From positions 1 through 64,000 of the forward strand of contig NZ_BMGC01000018.1 of NCBI RefSeq assembly GCF_014639795.1: DNA of 64,000 nucleotides, given 5' to 3'. A program made the translations under genes and the position numbers. This DNA comes from Gordonia jinhuaensis (lineage in GTDB: Bacteria; Actinomycetota; Actinomycetes; Mycobacteriales; Mycobacteriaceae). The notes beneath the pieces are model-generated. The model ran no database searches and was not told where the DNA came from. It saw only the letters and a list, made by a program, of their open reading frames with translations. Shown here in pieces: positions 1 to 9,894 of this stretch (position 1 is the stretch's first letter; each line of letters starts with the position of its first letter).

Positions 1-108
1 AACAAGCCGACATCAGAGATCGGCGACATACTCATGCCCATCACCGGCCTAAACGTGCTCAACACCTTTCATCACACCTCAAAAGCCGATCGGTGGATCG
101 AGGCTTAG
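1..108 (+). CDS. C-terminal end of an unidentified protein (5' end outside window)
   Basis: An open frame enters from the left edge and ends at a TAG at 106-108, giving 35 residues that finish in KADRWIEA. No family is recognised from so short a tail. Base composition is less GC-biased than in the genes to the right, as in the following 150 bases. The neighbouring region is full of broken genes, so this could itself be part of a remnant. No start codon is visible in the window. Confidence 0.4.
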   Translation, partial: NKPTSEIGDILMPITGLNVLNTFHHTSKADRWIEA

Positions 109-207
109 ACCATCTCGAACAGAGTCTAAGGAATTTGGTTGTAGAGAGAAGGCCACCCTCCGCTAACGTAGAGATTGTCGTGCTCGATGCCTCTCGGATT
201 CGCCCGA

Positions 208-830
208 ATGCTGAACTCTTCTCGCGCCCTTGATACTAGCTGCAGCGCCGATGGCACCCGGATCTCGTAGGCCGTGCACGGCGCGGGTCCGCCGTTGCTG
301 CTCGCGTCATGCTGGCTCAGCCATCTCGAATTCGATTGGGAGAGCCCGGTCTGGCACCACTTCCTCACTTATCTTGGCCGGATCGCGACGGTGATCCGTT
401 ACGATAACCGGGGCTTCGGAACGTGGAGGATTTCGGTCTCGACGCCCGCATTGCCGAACTCGCCGCGGTCACCGACGCCGCCGGCCTCGACAAGTGCTAT
501 CGCCGACGCCCGGCTGATGACGCTCGACAGCGACAACCACATCACTCTCGCCGACGAGGCGGTGTAGCCGGACGTGGTCGACGAGATGCGGTCGTTCATC
601 GCCAGCGACGCGGTCTCGGCAATCGACACCCAGCCCTGCGCAGCCTCAGTGCTGGCGAACTCGGCGTGTTGCGTCTGGCGAGCAGTGGCTATGACAACTC
701 GGCGATCGCGTATGAACTGTCGTTGTCGGTCCGCGCGGTCGAGCGTCATATCGGAAGCATTTACTCGAAGTGGGGGCTCACCGGCCGTTCGGCGCGGGCG
801 GCTGCCGTCGGGGCCTGCTTCGAGGGTGAA
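208..830 (+). pseudogene. Decayed alpha/beta-hydrolase-LuxR transcriptional regulator
   Basis: Pieces of one known architecture, an N-terminal alpha/beta-hydrolase domain fused to a C-terminal LuxR helix-turn-helix, lie in order but in different frames. Residues SADGTRIS are followed by TAG at 268-270, where the family has a Tyr codon. Then come AVHGAGPPLLLASCWL and RYDNRGFG. Near 415-423 the frame shifts to EDFGLDARIAELAAVTDAAG. The catalytic middle, including any GxSxG elbow, is missing. DSDNHITLADEAV then stops at TAG 565-567, in place of a usual Trp. The HTH (SGYDNSAIAYELSLSV, then KWGLTGRSARAAAV) follows in the third frame segment. At least two stops, a shift and a deletion make this a clear pseudogene. 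The start at 208 is a guess. Confidence 0.85.
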
Positions 831-1001
831 CCTACGTCCCACCTGGGTGCGTGTCACCCGCCGTCGCCAGAGCCTCGATGGCGTCCGACACGGATTAGCC
901 CGCGCCCACATTTTCCTAGCGTTGATCGTGTCGAAGCCGGCAGCTCGAAAGACTGCCAGGCAACAAACTGGGCGCCGTCCAGGAGAGGTCGTCCCACCAC
1001 C

Positions 1002-1253
1002 ATGTTCCTCACAAAGGAGGCCGTCCGGCTGGCGGTCAAAGGCGTGGCACTGGGGACCGCCTGCGCGGAGTGCCCGTCGCTGGAGAGTCTGATGGAGCGC
1101 TACGAGTCCGCCGGTGGCCGGTACCTCGTCTGTCCGATCTGTGTGAACTCCAAACAGATCGATCCGTCGACCTTCATCTCGGGAGCCGAGATGGGCGGCA
1201 CGGTGCAACTGTGGGAGTGGATCGGCGACGGCGCCACCGCGTTCAGCTATTGA
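1002..1253 (+). CDS. DsrE/DsrF-like protein, N-terminally truncated
   Basis: The 83-residue reading frame begins MFLTKEAVRLAVKG and carries the Cys pairs CAECPSLESL and CPICVNS seen in DsrE-like sulfur-relay or peroxiredoxin-like small proteins. Family members normally have about 35-40 further N-terminal residues (a beta-alpha unit) before MFLTKEAV. These cannot be found in any frame upstream, where the sequence is in the decayed LuxR region. The ATG at 1002 has no good Shine-Dalgarno. The gene is therefore probably a truncated remnant, though the rest is intact and ends normally at 1253. The family assignment is fairly secure; function in this state is doubtful. Confidence 0.55.
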   Translation: MFLTKEAVRLAVKGVALGTACAECPSLESLMERYESAGGRYLVCPICVNSKQIDPSTFISGAEMGGTVQLWEWIGDGATAFSY

Positions 1254-1354
1254 AGTGGTGATCACGCGGAATCGGGGTCAACGCCGTGGCCGTCGTACCC
1301 GTATTGCTGACGGCCGCGGCATCGCGCCCGGCCCATATCGACCACCGGACCAAA

Positions 1355-1375
1355 CTTGATCGACATCGACTCAAC
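1355..1375 (+). promoter_or_regulatory. HAIR-like HspR operator (distal) upstream of dnaK
   Basis: CTTGATC, seven bases, then ACTCAAC. The HspR consensus is CTTGAGT-N7-ACTCAAG, so 11 of the 14 half-site bases match. It lies about 200 bases upstream of dnaK and is the farthest of three such elements. Confidence 0.5.
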
Positions 1376-1390
1376 TTTTTTCTCCAGATC

Positions 1391-1417
1391 GGGAATGGAC
1401 TCCCAGACTCCTGAGTT
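1391..1417 (+). promoter_or_regulatory. Possible SigH-type promoter of the dnaK operon
   Basis: GGGAAT at 1391-1396 and GTT at 1415-1417 are separated by 18 bases, which fits the extracytoplasmic SigH consensus (GGAAY-N16-20-GTT). It sits between the distal and middle HAIR elements and points toward dnaK. In mycobacteria dnaK is known to respond to both SigH and HspR; assignment here is by motif only. Confidence 0.4.
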
Positions 1418-1432
1418 GCACCCTGTGACGAA

Positions 1433-1453
1433 CTTGAGCGTGACCGGCTCAGG
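1433..1453 (+). promoter_or_regulatory. HAIR-like HspR operator (middle)
   Basis: CTTGAGC, spacer GTGACCG, then GCTCAGG. The two half-sites are an inverted repeat with one mismatch, and the 7-base spacer is exactly that of HAIR. It lies just downstream of the candidate SigH promoter, where a bound repressor would block transcription. Confidence 0.65.
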
Positions 1454-1486
1454 GCTACTTGACGAGGTGATCCTCGCCGGGTAGGA

Positions 1487-1507
1487 CTTGAGTCGGACGC
1501 GCTGAAG
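1487..1507 (+). promoter_or_regulatory. HAIR-like HspR operator (proximal)
   Basis: CTTGAGT, a perfect left half-site, is followed by 7 bases and GCTGAAG, a weaker right half (5 of 7). It ends about 70 bases before the dnaK start codon. Confidence 0.55.
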
Positions 1508-1577
1508 TTTTGCATCAGACGTGCACACACGAACTGCTCCGGACGCCGGAGCAGCCCATATCAGGAGGCAAACAAAC

Positions 1578-3427
<1,850 letters not shown>

Positions 3428-3431
<4 letters not shown>

Positions 3432-4060
3432 CATCAGCGCAGCCCGGCAACGACGGCGCAACCGAGCCGGAGAACGGGGCTGCCGAGCCGGTGACGGTCA
3501 CCGATCGCCGACGGATCGATCCCGAGACGGGAGAGGTCCGCGGCGGCGGTGCCGACACCGCGGGAGCCGCCGACGAGGCGCAGGTCTCGCCTGAGGCCGA
3601 CGAGGTCGAGGTGGTGCGCGCTGAGCTCACCGCAGACCTGCAGCGAGTACAGGCCGAATACGCCAACTACCGGCGACGCACGGCCAACGACAAGCGTGAG
3701 GGCTTCGAGAGCGGCAAAGCGGCGTTCATCTCCGAACTGCTGCCCGTTCTCGACGATCTCGACCGCGCCCGTGCACACGGCGATCTCGAGGCCGGGCCGC
3801 TGAAGTCGGTCGCCGACAAGATCGCCGGCGTCTTCGGCAACCAGGGCGTCATCGCCTTCGGCGCCGAGGGTGACGCGTTCGACCCGGCACTGCACGAGGC
3901 CGTGCAGCATGAGGGAGACGGATCGAACCCGGTGATCGGGTCGGTGTACCGACAGGGCTATCGCCTCGGCGACAAGGTGTTGCGCACCGCGATGGTCACC
4001 GTCACCGACGGAGTCGATGAACCGGCCGCCGATTCGGCGACCTCCGGTCAGGAGAACTGA
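3428..4060 (+). CDS. grpE: Nucleotide exchange factor GrpE
   Basis: GrpE releases ADP from DnaK and acts as a thermosensor. The GTG start at 3428 overlaps the dnaK stop (GTGA), indicating translational coupling. The 210-residue protein has a long disordered acidic N-terminus of about 60 residues, then the coiled-coil ([20 protein letters not shown]) and the compact beta-domain with [12 protein letters not shown] and [14 protein letters not shown], both hallmarks of GrpE. Its position between dnaK and dnaJ confirms the call. It is followed by a strong hairpin rather than running straight into dnaJ. Confidence 0.98.
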
Positions 4061-4065
4061 GTTGT

Positions 4066-4108
4066 GAGAGTTCAGGCGCCGCCTCGCCACGGCGGCGCCT
4101 GAACTCTC
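4066..4108 (+). terminator. Strong hairpin between grpE and dnaJ
   Basis: Two 18-base arms (4066-4083 and 4091-4108; core TTCAGGCGCCGCC) pair perfectly around a 7-base loop. No U-run follows. It starts six bases after the grpE stop. It could be a partial terminator, or an RNA-processing or stabilising stem that separates dnaK-grpE from dnaJ-hspR levels. The following 116 bases (4109-4224) are unusually rich in A, C and T, with repeated ATACATA, and may be a leader with its own promoter. Confidence 0.75.
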
Positions 4109-4224
4109 CTCTCCCGCACTCGTGAGCCGTCACAGACAAGTGAAAACAGCTATACATACAGACATAGCGATACATACCCATCACCACATACACAGACTTT
4201 TCAGACATGAGGAGGTGACGCCCG

Positions 4225-5412
4225 GTGGCCCCGCAGCGTGAATGGCTCGAGAACGACTACTACAAGGACCTGGGCGTTGCCCAGGACGCTTCGGCCGACG
4301 AGATCAAGAAGGCCTACCGCAAACTCGCGCGCGAGCTGCACCCGGACGCCAATCCCGGTGACACCGCGGCCGAGGAGCGATTCAAGCGCGTGTCGGAGGC
4401 CAACAGCATCCTGTCGGATCCCGACAAGCGCAAGGAATACGACGAGACCCGCCAGATGTTCGCCGGCGGCCGATTCCGCGGAGGCGGAAACGGATTCGGC
4501 GGTCAGACCCCCGGGTCGGGCGGCTACCCCGGTGGATTCTCCACCGGTGGCGGTGATTTCAACGTCGAGGATCTGTTCGGCAACGACGGCGGCGGTCTGG
4601 GCGACCTGTTCGGCGGACTGTTCAACCGCGGTCAGCGTGCAGGAGCCACCCGCCCCCGGCGTGGCAACGATCTCGAGACCGAGACCACATTGCCGTTCCG
4701 TGCCGCAGCCCTGGGCACCACAACGCCCATCACATTGACCAGCCCGGCGCCGTGCACGAACTGTCATGGCAGCGGCGCGAAGCCCGGTACCAGCCCGCGG
4801 GTGTGCCCCACCTGTAACGGTGCCGGCGTCATCAGCCGCAACCAGGGTGCCTTCGGCTTCAGTGAACCGTGCCCGGATTGTCAGGGCACCGGCTCCAAGG
4901 TCGACGATCCCTGCCCGGTGTGCGACGGCAACGGCGTGACGGTGCGTACCCGCACCATCAACGTCCGCATCCCCGCCGGCGTCGAGGACGGTCAGCGCAT
5001 CCGCTTGGCCGGACAGGGTGAGGCCGGCCTGCGCGGCGCGCCCTCGGGTGACCTGTACGTGCTGGTACACGTCACGCGCGACAAGATCTTCACCCGCAGC
5101 GGTGACGACCTCAAAGTCGAGCTACCGGTGAGTTTCTCCGAACTCGTGCTCGGTGCGACGGTCTCGGTGCCCACACTGGAGGGATCGGTGGGTGTGAAGA
5201 TCCCGCCGAACACGTCCGACGGTCGTACGTTGCGCGTACGCGGCCGGGGTATCCCCAAGCGGTCGGGCACCAAGGGAGACCTGCTGGTCACCCTCAAGGT
5301 CGCCGTTCCGCCGACTCTCGACGAGGCGGCCACCGAGGCGCTGCGCAAGTATCAGGCGGCCGAACGCGCGAGCGGCTTCGAGCCGCGCAGCGGGTGGGGA
5401 GGTGAACGATGA
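4225..5412 (+). CDS. dnaJ: Chaperone DnaJ (type I Hsp40)
   Basis: DnaJ stimulates DnaK ATPase and delivers substrates. The 395-residue product has a J-domain at residues 9-75 ([17 protein letters not shown], with the HPD tripeptide in [11 protein letters not shown]). A Gly/Phe-rich segment follows, then four zinc-binding repeats [24 protein letters not shown] and CPVCDGNG, and then the C-terminal peptide-binding domains. The start is GTG 4225, preceded by GAGGAGGTGA. Full domain content makes this the DnaJ1 type paired with hspR. Its stop overlaps hspR by four bases. Confidence 0.98.
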   Translation: MAPQREWLENDYYKDLGVAQDASADEIKKAYRKLARELHPDANPGDTAAEERFKRVSEANSILSDPDKRKEYDETRQMFAGGRFRGGGNGFGGQTPGSGGYPGGFSTGGGDFNVEDLFGNDGGGLGDLFGGLFNRGQRAGATRPRRGNDLETETTLPFRAAALGTTTPITLTSPAPCTNCHGSGAKPGTSPRVCPTCNGAGVISRNQGAFGFSEPCPDCQGTGSKVDDPCPVCDGNGVTVRTRTINVRIPAGVEDGQRIRLAGQGEAGLRGAPSGDLYVLVHVTRDKIFTRSGDDLKVELPVSFSELVLGATVSVPTLEGSVGVKIPPNTSDGRTLRVRGRGIPKRSGTKGDLLVTLKVAVPPTLDEAATEALRKYQAAERASGFEPRSGWGGER

Positions 5413-5831
5413 GCGATCATCCTCACGAGAGCGCCGGACATGCCAGCGGATATGAGGGACCGACCTTCGTGATCTCCGTCGCCGCCGAACTCGCCGGAAT
5501 GCATGCGCAGACCCTGCGCAACTACGACCGGCTCGGGCTGGTGCGCCCGCAGCGTGCCGCAGGCGGAGGTCGGCGGTACTCCGAACGTGACGTCGAACTG
5601 CTCCGCGAGGTGCAGCGGCTCTCGCAGGACGAGGGAGTCAACCTCGCCGGCATCAAGCGGATCATCGATCTGTCCAATCAGGTCGACGCGTTGCGGTCGC
5701 GGATCACCGAACTCGAATCCGAGCTGCGGGCACCGCACCGTCATCCCACGGGTGGCGGCGAATTGGTGCCGATCCCGCGCACCAGCGCGCTGGTGGTGTG
5801 GCAGCCACGCCATCGGCGAGTGTCGGGTTGA
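5409..5831 (+). CDS. hspR: Heat shock repressor HspR (MerR family)
   Basis: HspR is the DNA-binding repressor of the dnaK operon and clpB in actinobacteria; it binds HAIR operators with DnaK as co-repressor. The 140-residue protein has a MerR-type winged helix near residues 20-85 ([20 protein letters not shown], then [20 protein letters not shown]) and a short coiled-coil. The ATG at 5409 overlaps the dnaJ stop, so it is the last gene of the operon. Autoregulation is expected from the HAIR elements at 1355-1507, and the same elements precede clpB at 27300-27372. Confidence 0.96.
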   Translation: MSDHPHESAGHASGYEGPTFVISVAAELAGMHAQTLRNYDRLGLVRPQRAAGGGRRYSERDVELLREVQRLSQDEGVNLAGIKRIIDLSNQVDALRSRITELESELRAPHRHPTGGGELVPIPRTSALVVWQPRHRRVSG

Positions 5832-5935
5832 GGGTGAACCCGTCGGTGTGATCAGATCGACCATCTGAACGGACTACACAGATGCCTCCACCTGGGAGGT
5901 CGGCGTGAGCGGCGCCACGTCCGCCGCTACTCTAT

Positions 5936-5968
5936 GGGCGCCGGAGTTGCCCGACTCCGGCGCCCTTT
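5936..5968 (+). terminator. Rho-independent terminator of the dnaK-hspR operon
   Basis: GGGCGCCGGAGT and ACTCCGGCGCCC form a perfect 12-base-pair stem around TGCCCG and are followed by TTT. It lies about 105 bases after hspR. The rest of the gap 5832-6023 shows nothing else. Confidence 0.9.
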
Positions 5969-6023
5969 GCCATGCGTAGCCGTGTGCGGGGTTGAGTAGG
6001 CACGAGAGCTTGGGGGATGACAG

Positions 6024-7232
6024 GTGCCCGATGTTCTAGGCATTTCGTTCGACGGTGATCAGGTGTCGTCGGTGGTGGTCGACGCCGACAGCGGGGAACT
6101 GCTCGCCCACAACGTCGTCGACTCCGCAGGTGACTCGGCCGACGAGGCGCGGTCGGTGGTCACCGAACTCGTGGAATCCTCACCGTTCCCGATCGAACGC
6201 GTCGGCGTCACCGTCCGCGACCCCGCACATCAGGCGGAGCTGGCCTCGGCCTTCACACCGGACAAGCAGGCGCCGGACTGGTATGCGAAGGTGGTCTTCT
6301 CCGAATCGCCTGTGGCGTACGCCTTCCTGGCCAAGTCCGTCCTCGGCTCGCGCGGCGTCGCGATCGTTGCCGATCTCGCCGCCGACGGTGCACCGTATCC
6401 CGACCTGTCGGTCGCGGCGGTCGACACCGCCACCTCGTCTCCGGTGTGCGCGGCGTCCACACCCACAGACGCGCACCGTGTCCCGGTGACCGATCCGGCC
6501 GGCGCCGACAGTCTGGCCGATGGCATCGCGCTCATGCCGGTGGGCGATCAGGCCGCCACAACTCTGCTCGCGTGCGGTGTCGGTGCCGACCTGCCCGGTG
6601 TCACACCTGCCCTCGAGGCGGCACTGGACATGCCGGTGCAGGTGGCCGATGATGCCGCGTTCGGCGCCGCCACCGGTGCCGCGCTCGCGGCGGCCGCCGC
6701 CCCGGCACCCGCACGCGGGATGGCCGGGCGCTGGTTGGTGGCCGGCTCGGTCGCCGCTGCCGCGGTGCTGTTGTCGGCGGGCGTCGCCAGCGCGATGCTG
6801 CTGACGGGCAACGACAACAAGACCCAGAACGTCGCCGAGACGCAGACGATCTCCACCACGAGCTCTGCTGCGCCCGCACCGACCTCGACGGTGACGCACA
6901 CGAAGCGGCCGACACCGCGCCGGACGATCACCCCGGTGCAGACGCCGATCGAGACGCCGACCACCACCGAGATCGTGCCGACCACCACAGAGGCTCCGCC
7001 GGTGGTCACGTCGTCGGTCGAGCCGACACCCACCGAGACCGAGACGTCCACGGTCGCGCGCCGGCCCGACCGCGACGTCACTGTCCCTTCGCGAGGTGTC
7101 TCGGGTCCGTCGATGACTTACACCTACACGCCGCCGACGACGAAGGCGACGCAACCCGACACCGACACAGACGACGGCTCCGGCGAGAGCGACCCAGCCG
7201 AGTCCGGCAGCGGATCGACTCCGTCGCAGTAG
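6024..7232 (+). CDS. Conserved single-pass membrane protein with Thr/Pro-rich C-terminus (DUF7159-like)
   Basis: The 402-residue protein starts at GTG 6024, after GGGGGATGA. Residues 1-220 form a soluble domain, VLGISFDGDQVSSVVVDADS, resembling the actin/ASKHA-like N-terminal domain of mycobacterial DUF7159 proteins. One transmembrane segment follows around 240-265 (WLVAGSVAAAAVLLSAGVAS). A roughly 130-residue Thr/Pro/Ser-rich tail with repeated PTTTE-type blocks should lie outside the membrane and may span the cell wall. The role is unknown; a cell-envelope function is inferred. It is separated from the dnaK operon by a terminator and converges on the next gene with only 13 bases between. 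Confidence 0.8.
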   Translation: MPDVLGISFDGDQVSSVVVDADSGELLAHNVVDSAGDSADEARSVVTELVESSPFPIERVGVTVRDPAHQAELASAFTPDKQAPDWYAKVVFSESPVAYAFLAKSVLGSRGVAIVADLAADGAPYPDLSVAAVDTATSSPVCAASTPTDAHRVPVTDPAGADSLADGIALMPVGDQAATTLLACGVGADLPGVTPALEAALDMPVQVADDAAFGAATGAALAAAAAPAPARGMAGRWLVAGSVAAAAVLLSAGVASAMLLTGNDNKTQNVAETQTISTTSSAAPAPTSTVTHTKRPTPRRTITPVQTPIETPTTTEIVPTTTEAPPVVTSSVEPTPTETETSTVARRPDRDVTVPSRGVSGPSMTYTYTPPTTKATQPDTDTDDGSGESDPAESGSGSTPSQ

Positions 7233-7245
7233 CACCCAGCCCCGT

Positions 7246-8439
7246 TCAGCGTCCCTCGGCGCACAGCGGATCCAGCTGAATGTAGCGGGCTGGCAGTCCC
7301 GCGGCGATCAGCCGAGCACGTGTGGCGGCCATCATCTCCGCTGATCCGGCGATGAGTGCCTGATGGTCGGCGACGTGATCGCCCGGTTCGGAGCCGGTCT
7401 GCAATACGGCCTCGACGCCGATCCCGTCCCGCCAGGCCACCCCGAGATCGTCGGGTGTCGGGCGATCCTCGAGCCACCACGGGTTCTCCCGATGCTCGGT
7501 CACCGCGATCACGCGCAGCCAGGGATTGGTCGCGGCCACCGCGGTGAGAGTCTCGAGGTCGAACAGATCGCCCGGGTGGCGTCCGCAGTAGAAGAACCAG
7601 GTGAGCGGGCTGTCGGCGCGCATGGCCATCTCGAAGACCATCGCCCGCAGTGGGGCCGCGGCGGCGCCCTCGGCGATCATGATCACCGGCCGGTGCGGTT
7701 TGATGTGCAGCGCGCCGTGAGCCTGCGCCAGCCGCCACACGTCGCCGGGCCGGGTCTCGGTGACGATCGAACCGGTCACCTCCGACCCCGCCCCCTCCTG
7801 GCCGGATGCTCTCTGCACGTGGAACTCCAGCTGGCCGGCCGGGTTGGGCGGAGTCGCCGGGGACAGCATCTGCCAGCTGGTCGGCCACTGCTGGATGGAG
7901 ACCTCCACATACTGGCCTGCGCGGTGGAGCAACGGTGCGTCGGCGATGAGTCTGATCACCGCGGCGTCGCGGCTCACCCGATACGTCTCGACCACCGTGG
8001 CCGAGACCCAGGCCGGGCCCTGCGCCGAAAGGGCGGCGCCACGCATCACCCCGGTGAGCAGCAGCATCGAATGTTGCGCCGACGCGGCCACCTCCGGCGT
8101 CCACGCCGATCCGAGCAGCTGTGGCCACTGCGCCATCAGCGCCTCGTACATCCACGTGTAGTGAACGTCGGTCAGACCGTACTTGCGGTGGTCGCGGGCG
8201 AGCCGACCGAGGAACTCCACCAGCTCGGTCGGATCGGTCTCGTCGGCGATCGCGGTCAGCACGTGGTCGAGCACGAGACCGAACGAGCGGCGCGTCTGCT
8301 CGAGGTTGGCCGGGAACAGCGCGCGTAGTTCCGGGTGCGCCGCGAACAATCGCATGTACACGCCATCGACGAAATCGTGTGACCCCGCGCGCAGGTGGTC
8401 ACGCAACACCACGATCTCGGTGTGTGCGTGAGTGGTCAT
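7246..8439 (-). CDS. Globin domain-FAD/NAD(P)H reductase fusion (flavohaemoglobin-like)
   Basis: The 397-residue protein has an N-terminal globin fold (about 1-140; AHPELRALFPANLEQTRRSF, then HYTWMYEALMAQWPQ). A ferredoxin-reductase-type FAD domain follows (RAGQYVEVSIQQWP), then an NAD-binding domain (PVIMIAEGAAAAPLRAMVFE, and FFYCGRHPGDLFDL). This order matches flavohaemoglobins that convert nitric oxide to nitrate. The expected LSP-type FAD motif reads QMLSPATPP, so it is divergent from Hmp, and several actinobacterial relatives have unknown substrates. The start at 8439 (ATG, MTTHAHTEIVV) is chosen because the in-frame extension upstream translates a simple repeat. Confidence 0.85.
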   Translation of the reverse strand: MTTHAHTEIVVLRDHLRAGSHDFVDGVYMRLFAAHPELRALFPANLEQTRRSFGLVLDHVLTAIADETDPTELVEFLGRLARDHRKYGLTDVHYTWMYEALMAQWPQLLGSAWTPEVAASAQHSMLLLTGVMRGAALSAQGPAWVSATVVETYRVSRDAAVIRLIADAPLLHRAGQYVEVSIQQWPTSWQMLSPATPPNPAGQLEFHVQRASGQEGAGSEVTGSIVTETRPGDVWRLAQAHGALHIKPHRPVIMIAEGAAAAPLRAMVFEMAMRADSPLTWFFYCGRHPGDLFDLETLTAVAATNPWLRVIAVTEHRENPWWLEDRPTPDDLGVAWRDGIGVEAVLQTGSEPGDHVADHQALIAGSAEMMAATRARLIAAGLPARYIQLDPLCAEGR

Positions 8440-8464
8440 CGCGTGTGTTCCCCCGTACTGCCTT

Positions 8465-8529
8465 GCCGTTGCCCTGTGGCCTGTGGCCTGTGGTCTGTTG
8501 CCCAGTGGCCTGTTGCCCTGTGGCCTGCC
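8465..8529. repeat. Degenerate 7-8 bp tandem repeat (CCTGTGG) upstream of the globin gene
   Basis: About eight imperfect copies of CCTGTGG, with variants CCTGTTG, CCAGTGG and TCTGTTG, fill the region immediately 5' of the globin-reductase gene. It lies in the shared gap between that gene and the divergent amidohydrolase, so copy number could affect expression of either. Confidence 0.75.
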
Positions 8530-8644
8530 AGACCACGATAGAGCCAATGCCAGTGTTGACCGGTTTGTGCTGTGCCGCAGAGTGTCCCCGCGTCGTGTCC
8601 ACGGCGTTGTGGACTTGCCGCATCTGCGGTCCGCACTCGTGGCA

Positions 8645-9847
8645 ATGGATACAGTCGGGTACATGCCGCTTCCACTCTCCTACATCGAGGACGGCTCACG
8701 ACCGGCGTTCCGATCCTCGGCGTGTGGTCTCGGCGAGTCGGTGGGTGCAGGGATCGTCGACACACAGCTGACATTGTTCGATCTGGGCTGGCCGTATGAG
8801 GCGCGCGATTCGCTCGCGGAACGCACCCGACGGGCCGCGCGGGCTCGCCGACGCGCGGTGGCGCTGTCGATGAACTCGAACAATCGCATCGTCGGGTTGT
8901 CGCGTCGTCGCCTGATCCGCGGGTACGGGTTGGATGACTATCTCACCGATCTCCAGGAGCTGACTGCCGAACCTGGTACGACGGTCGATTCGGTACTGGT
9001 TGCCGCACCGACACGCGACGGTCTCACCGACCCGGACACCGCGTCGTTCGTGATGTGGGTCGAGTCGCTGGGATTCGGGGCAGCCGGTGCGCCGTCACTA
9101 CTCGGTGTGATCGCCCATGCGGATCCGCGCGACGACGGCTTCGGCCCGGCGATCGACACCGCGCTCATGACCACGTCGAGTCTGCGAGGGATCCGGATGG
9201 GGTGTGCCTGGCACCCCGACCCCAAGGTCACCCGTTTCGCCAGTCGCCCGAAGATCTTGCTCAGCCCCGACTTCCTCAGATCTTTCGCTGCCGTCGCCGA
9301 ACGCGATCTGCTGTTCGAGGTGCCGCTGTACTCCCATCAGTTGCGTGACATGTTGGCGCCGGTCAGGGAGTATCCCGAGTCGACGTTCGTCTTGGAGTAC
9401 GCGGCGTTGGCGCCCGGATTGTTCGGCCCGGTGGGTGAGCGGACCGGTGTGACCGCTGCCGCTCGCGCCGAACTGTTGCGGCGCTGGCGTGAGGACATGG
9501 CCGCGCTCGCACACCATCCCAATGTGATGGTCAAGCTGGCGGGTCTGGCACATCCGCTGCTGGGCTACGGGCCCGAGCGGCGCGGCAACATCGGCTCTCA
9601 GGAGACACTGGCCGAGATGATCGGACCGCTGATCGACTTTCTGCTCTTGCACTTCGGACCGCGGCGCCTGATGTTCGCCACTGGGTTCCCGATCGACCGG
9701 GCCAACGCCACCGTCCCGATGCTGGCCGGGGCTGTCTACGACACACTTCAGCCACGTGGTGAGTCGGTGCTGCGAAAGGTGTTCCGCGACAACGCGCTGT
9801 CGCTGTACTCACATGCGGATGGATCGAAGACCGCGGCACAGGGCTGA
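8645..9847 (+). CDS. Amidohydrolase-related (TIM-barrel metal-dependent) protein
   Basis: The 400-residue product reads as an amidohydrolase_2-type TIM barrel. Segments include FGAAGAPSLLGVIAHADPRD, LRGIRMGCAWHPDP, VPLYSHQLRDMLAPVREYP and a C-terminal FGPRRLMFATGFPIDRANA, where the family has a metal-linked Asp in (M/G)(W/F)G(S/T)DWP; here it is GFPID. The N-terminal HxH metal motif is not obvious: the protein begins ESVGAGIVDTQLTLFDLGW, with Asp-Thr-Gln where the family has D-x-H-x-H. Catalytic competence is therefore uncertain. The start is ambiguous between ATG 8645 and ATG 8663; neither has a strong ribosome site. The substrate is unknown. Confidence 0.75.
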   Translation: MDTVGYMPLPLSYIEDGSRPAFRSSACGLGESVGAGIVDTQLTLFDLGWPYEARDSLAERTRRAARARRRAVALSMNSNNRIVGLSRRRLIRGYGLDDYLTDLQELTAEPGTTVDSVLVAAPTRDGLTDPDTASFVMWVESLGFGAAGAPSLLGVIAHADPRDDGFGPAIDTALMTTSSLRGIRMGCAWHPDPKVTRFASRPKILLSPDFLRSFAAVAERDLLFEVPLYSHQLRDMLAPVREYPESTFVLEYAALAPGLFGPVGERTGVTAAARAELLRRWREDMAALAHHPNVMVKLAGLAHPLLGYGPERRGNIGSQETLAEMIGPLIDFLLLHFGPRRLMFATGFPIDRANATVPMLAGAVYDTLQPRGESVLRKVFRDNALSLYSHADGSKTAAQG

Positions 9848-9894
9848 CGCGCCCGCATCTGTTAGTCCTCTCCACCTCACCAGGAGGTCAACTC

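Noticed and set aside
423..1253. A single LuxR-DsrE fusion protein
   Set aside because: The frame is open by chance through a decayed LuxR tail. Earlier hydrolase pieces are in other frames, and no such fusion is known to me.
8432..8644. N-terminal extension of the amidohydrolase
   Set aside because: It translates the CCTGTGG repeat and overlaps the start of the divergent globin gene.
8440..8664. N-terminal extension of the globin-reductase protein
   Set aside because: It also translates the repeat (GNRPLGNRPQATGHRAT) and precedes a normal globin start.
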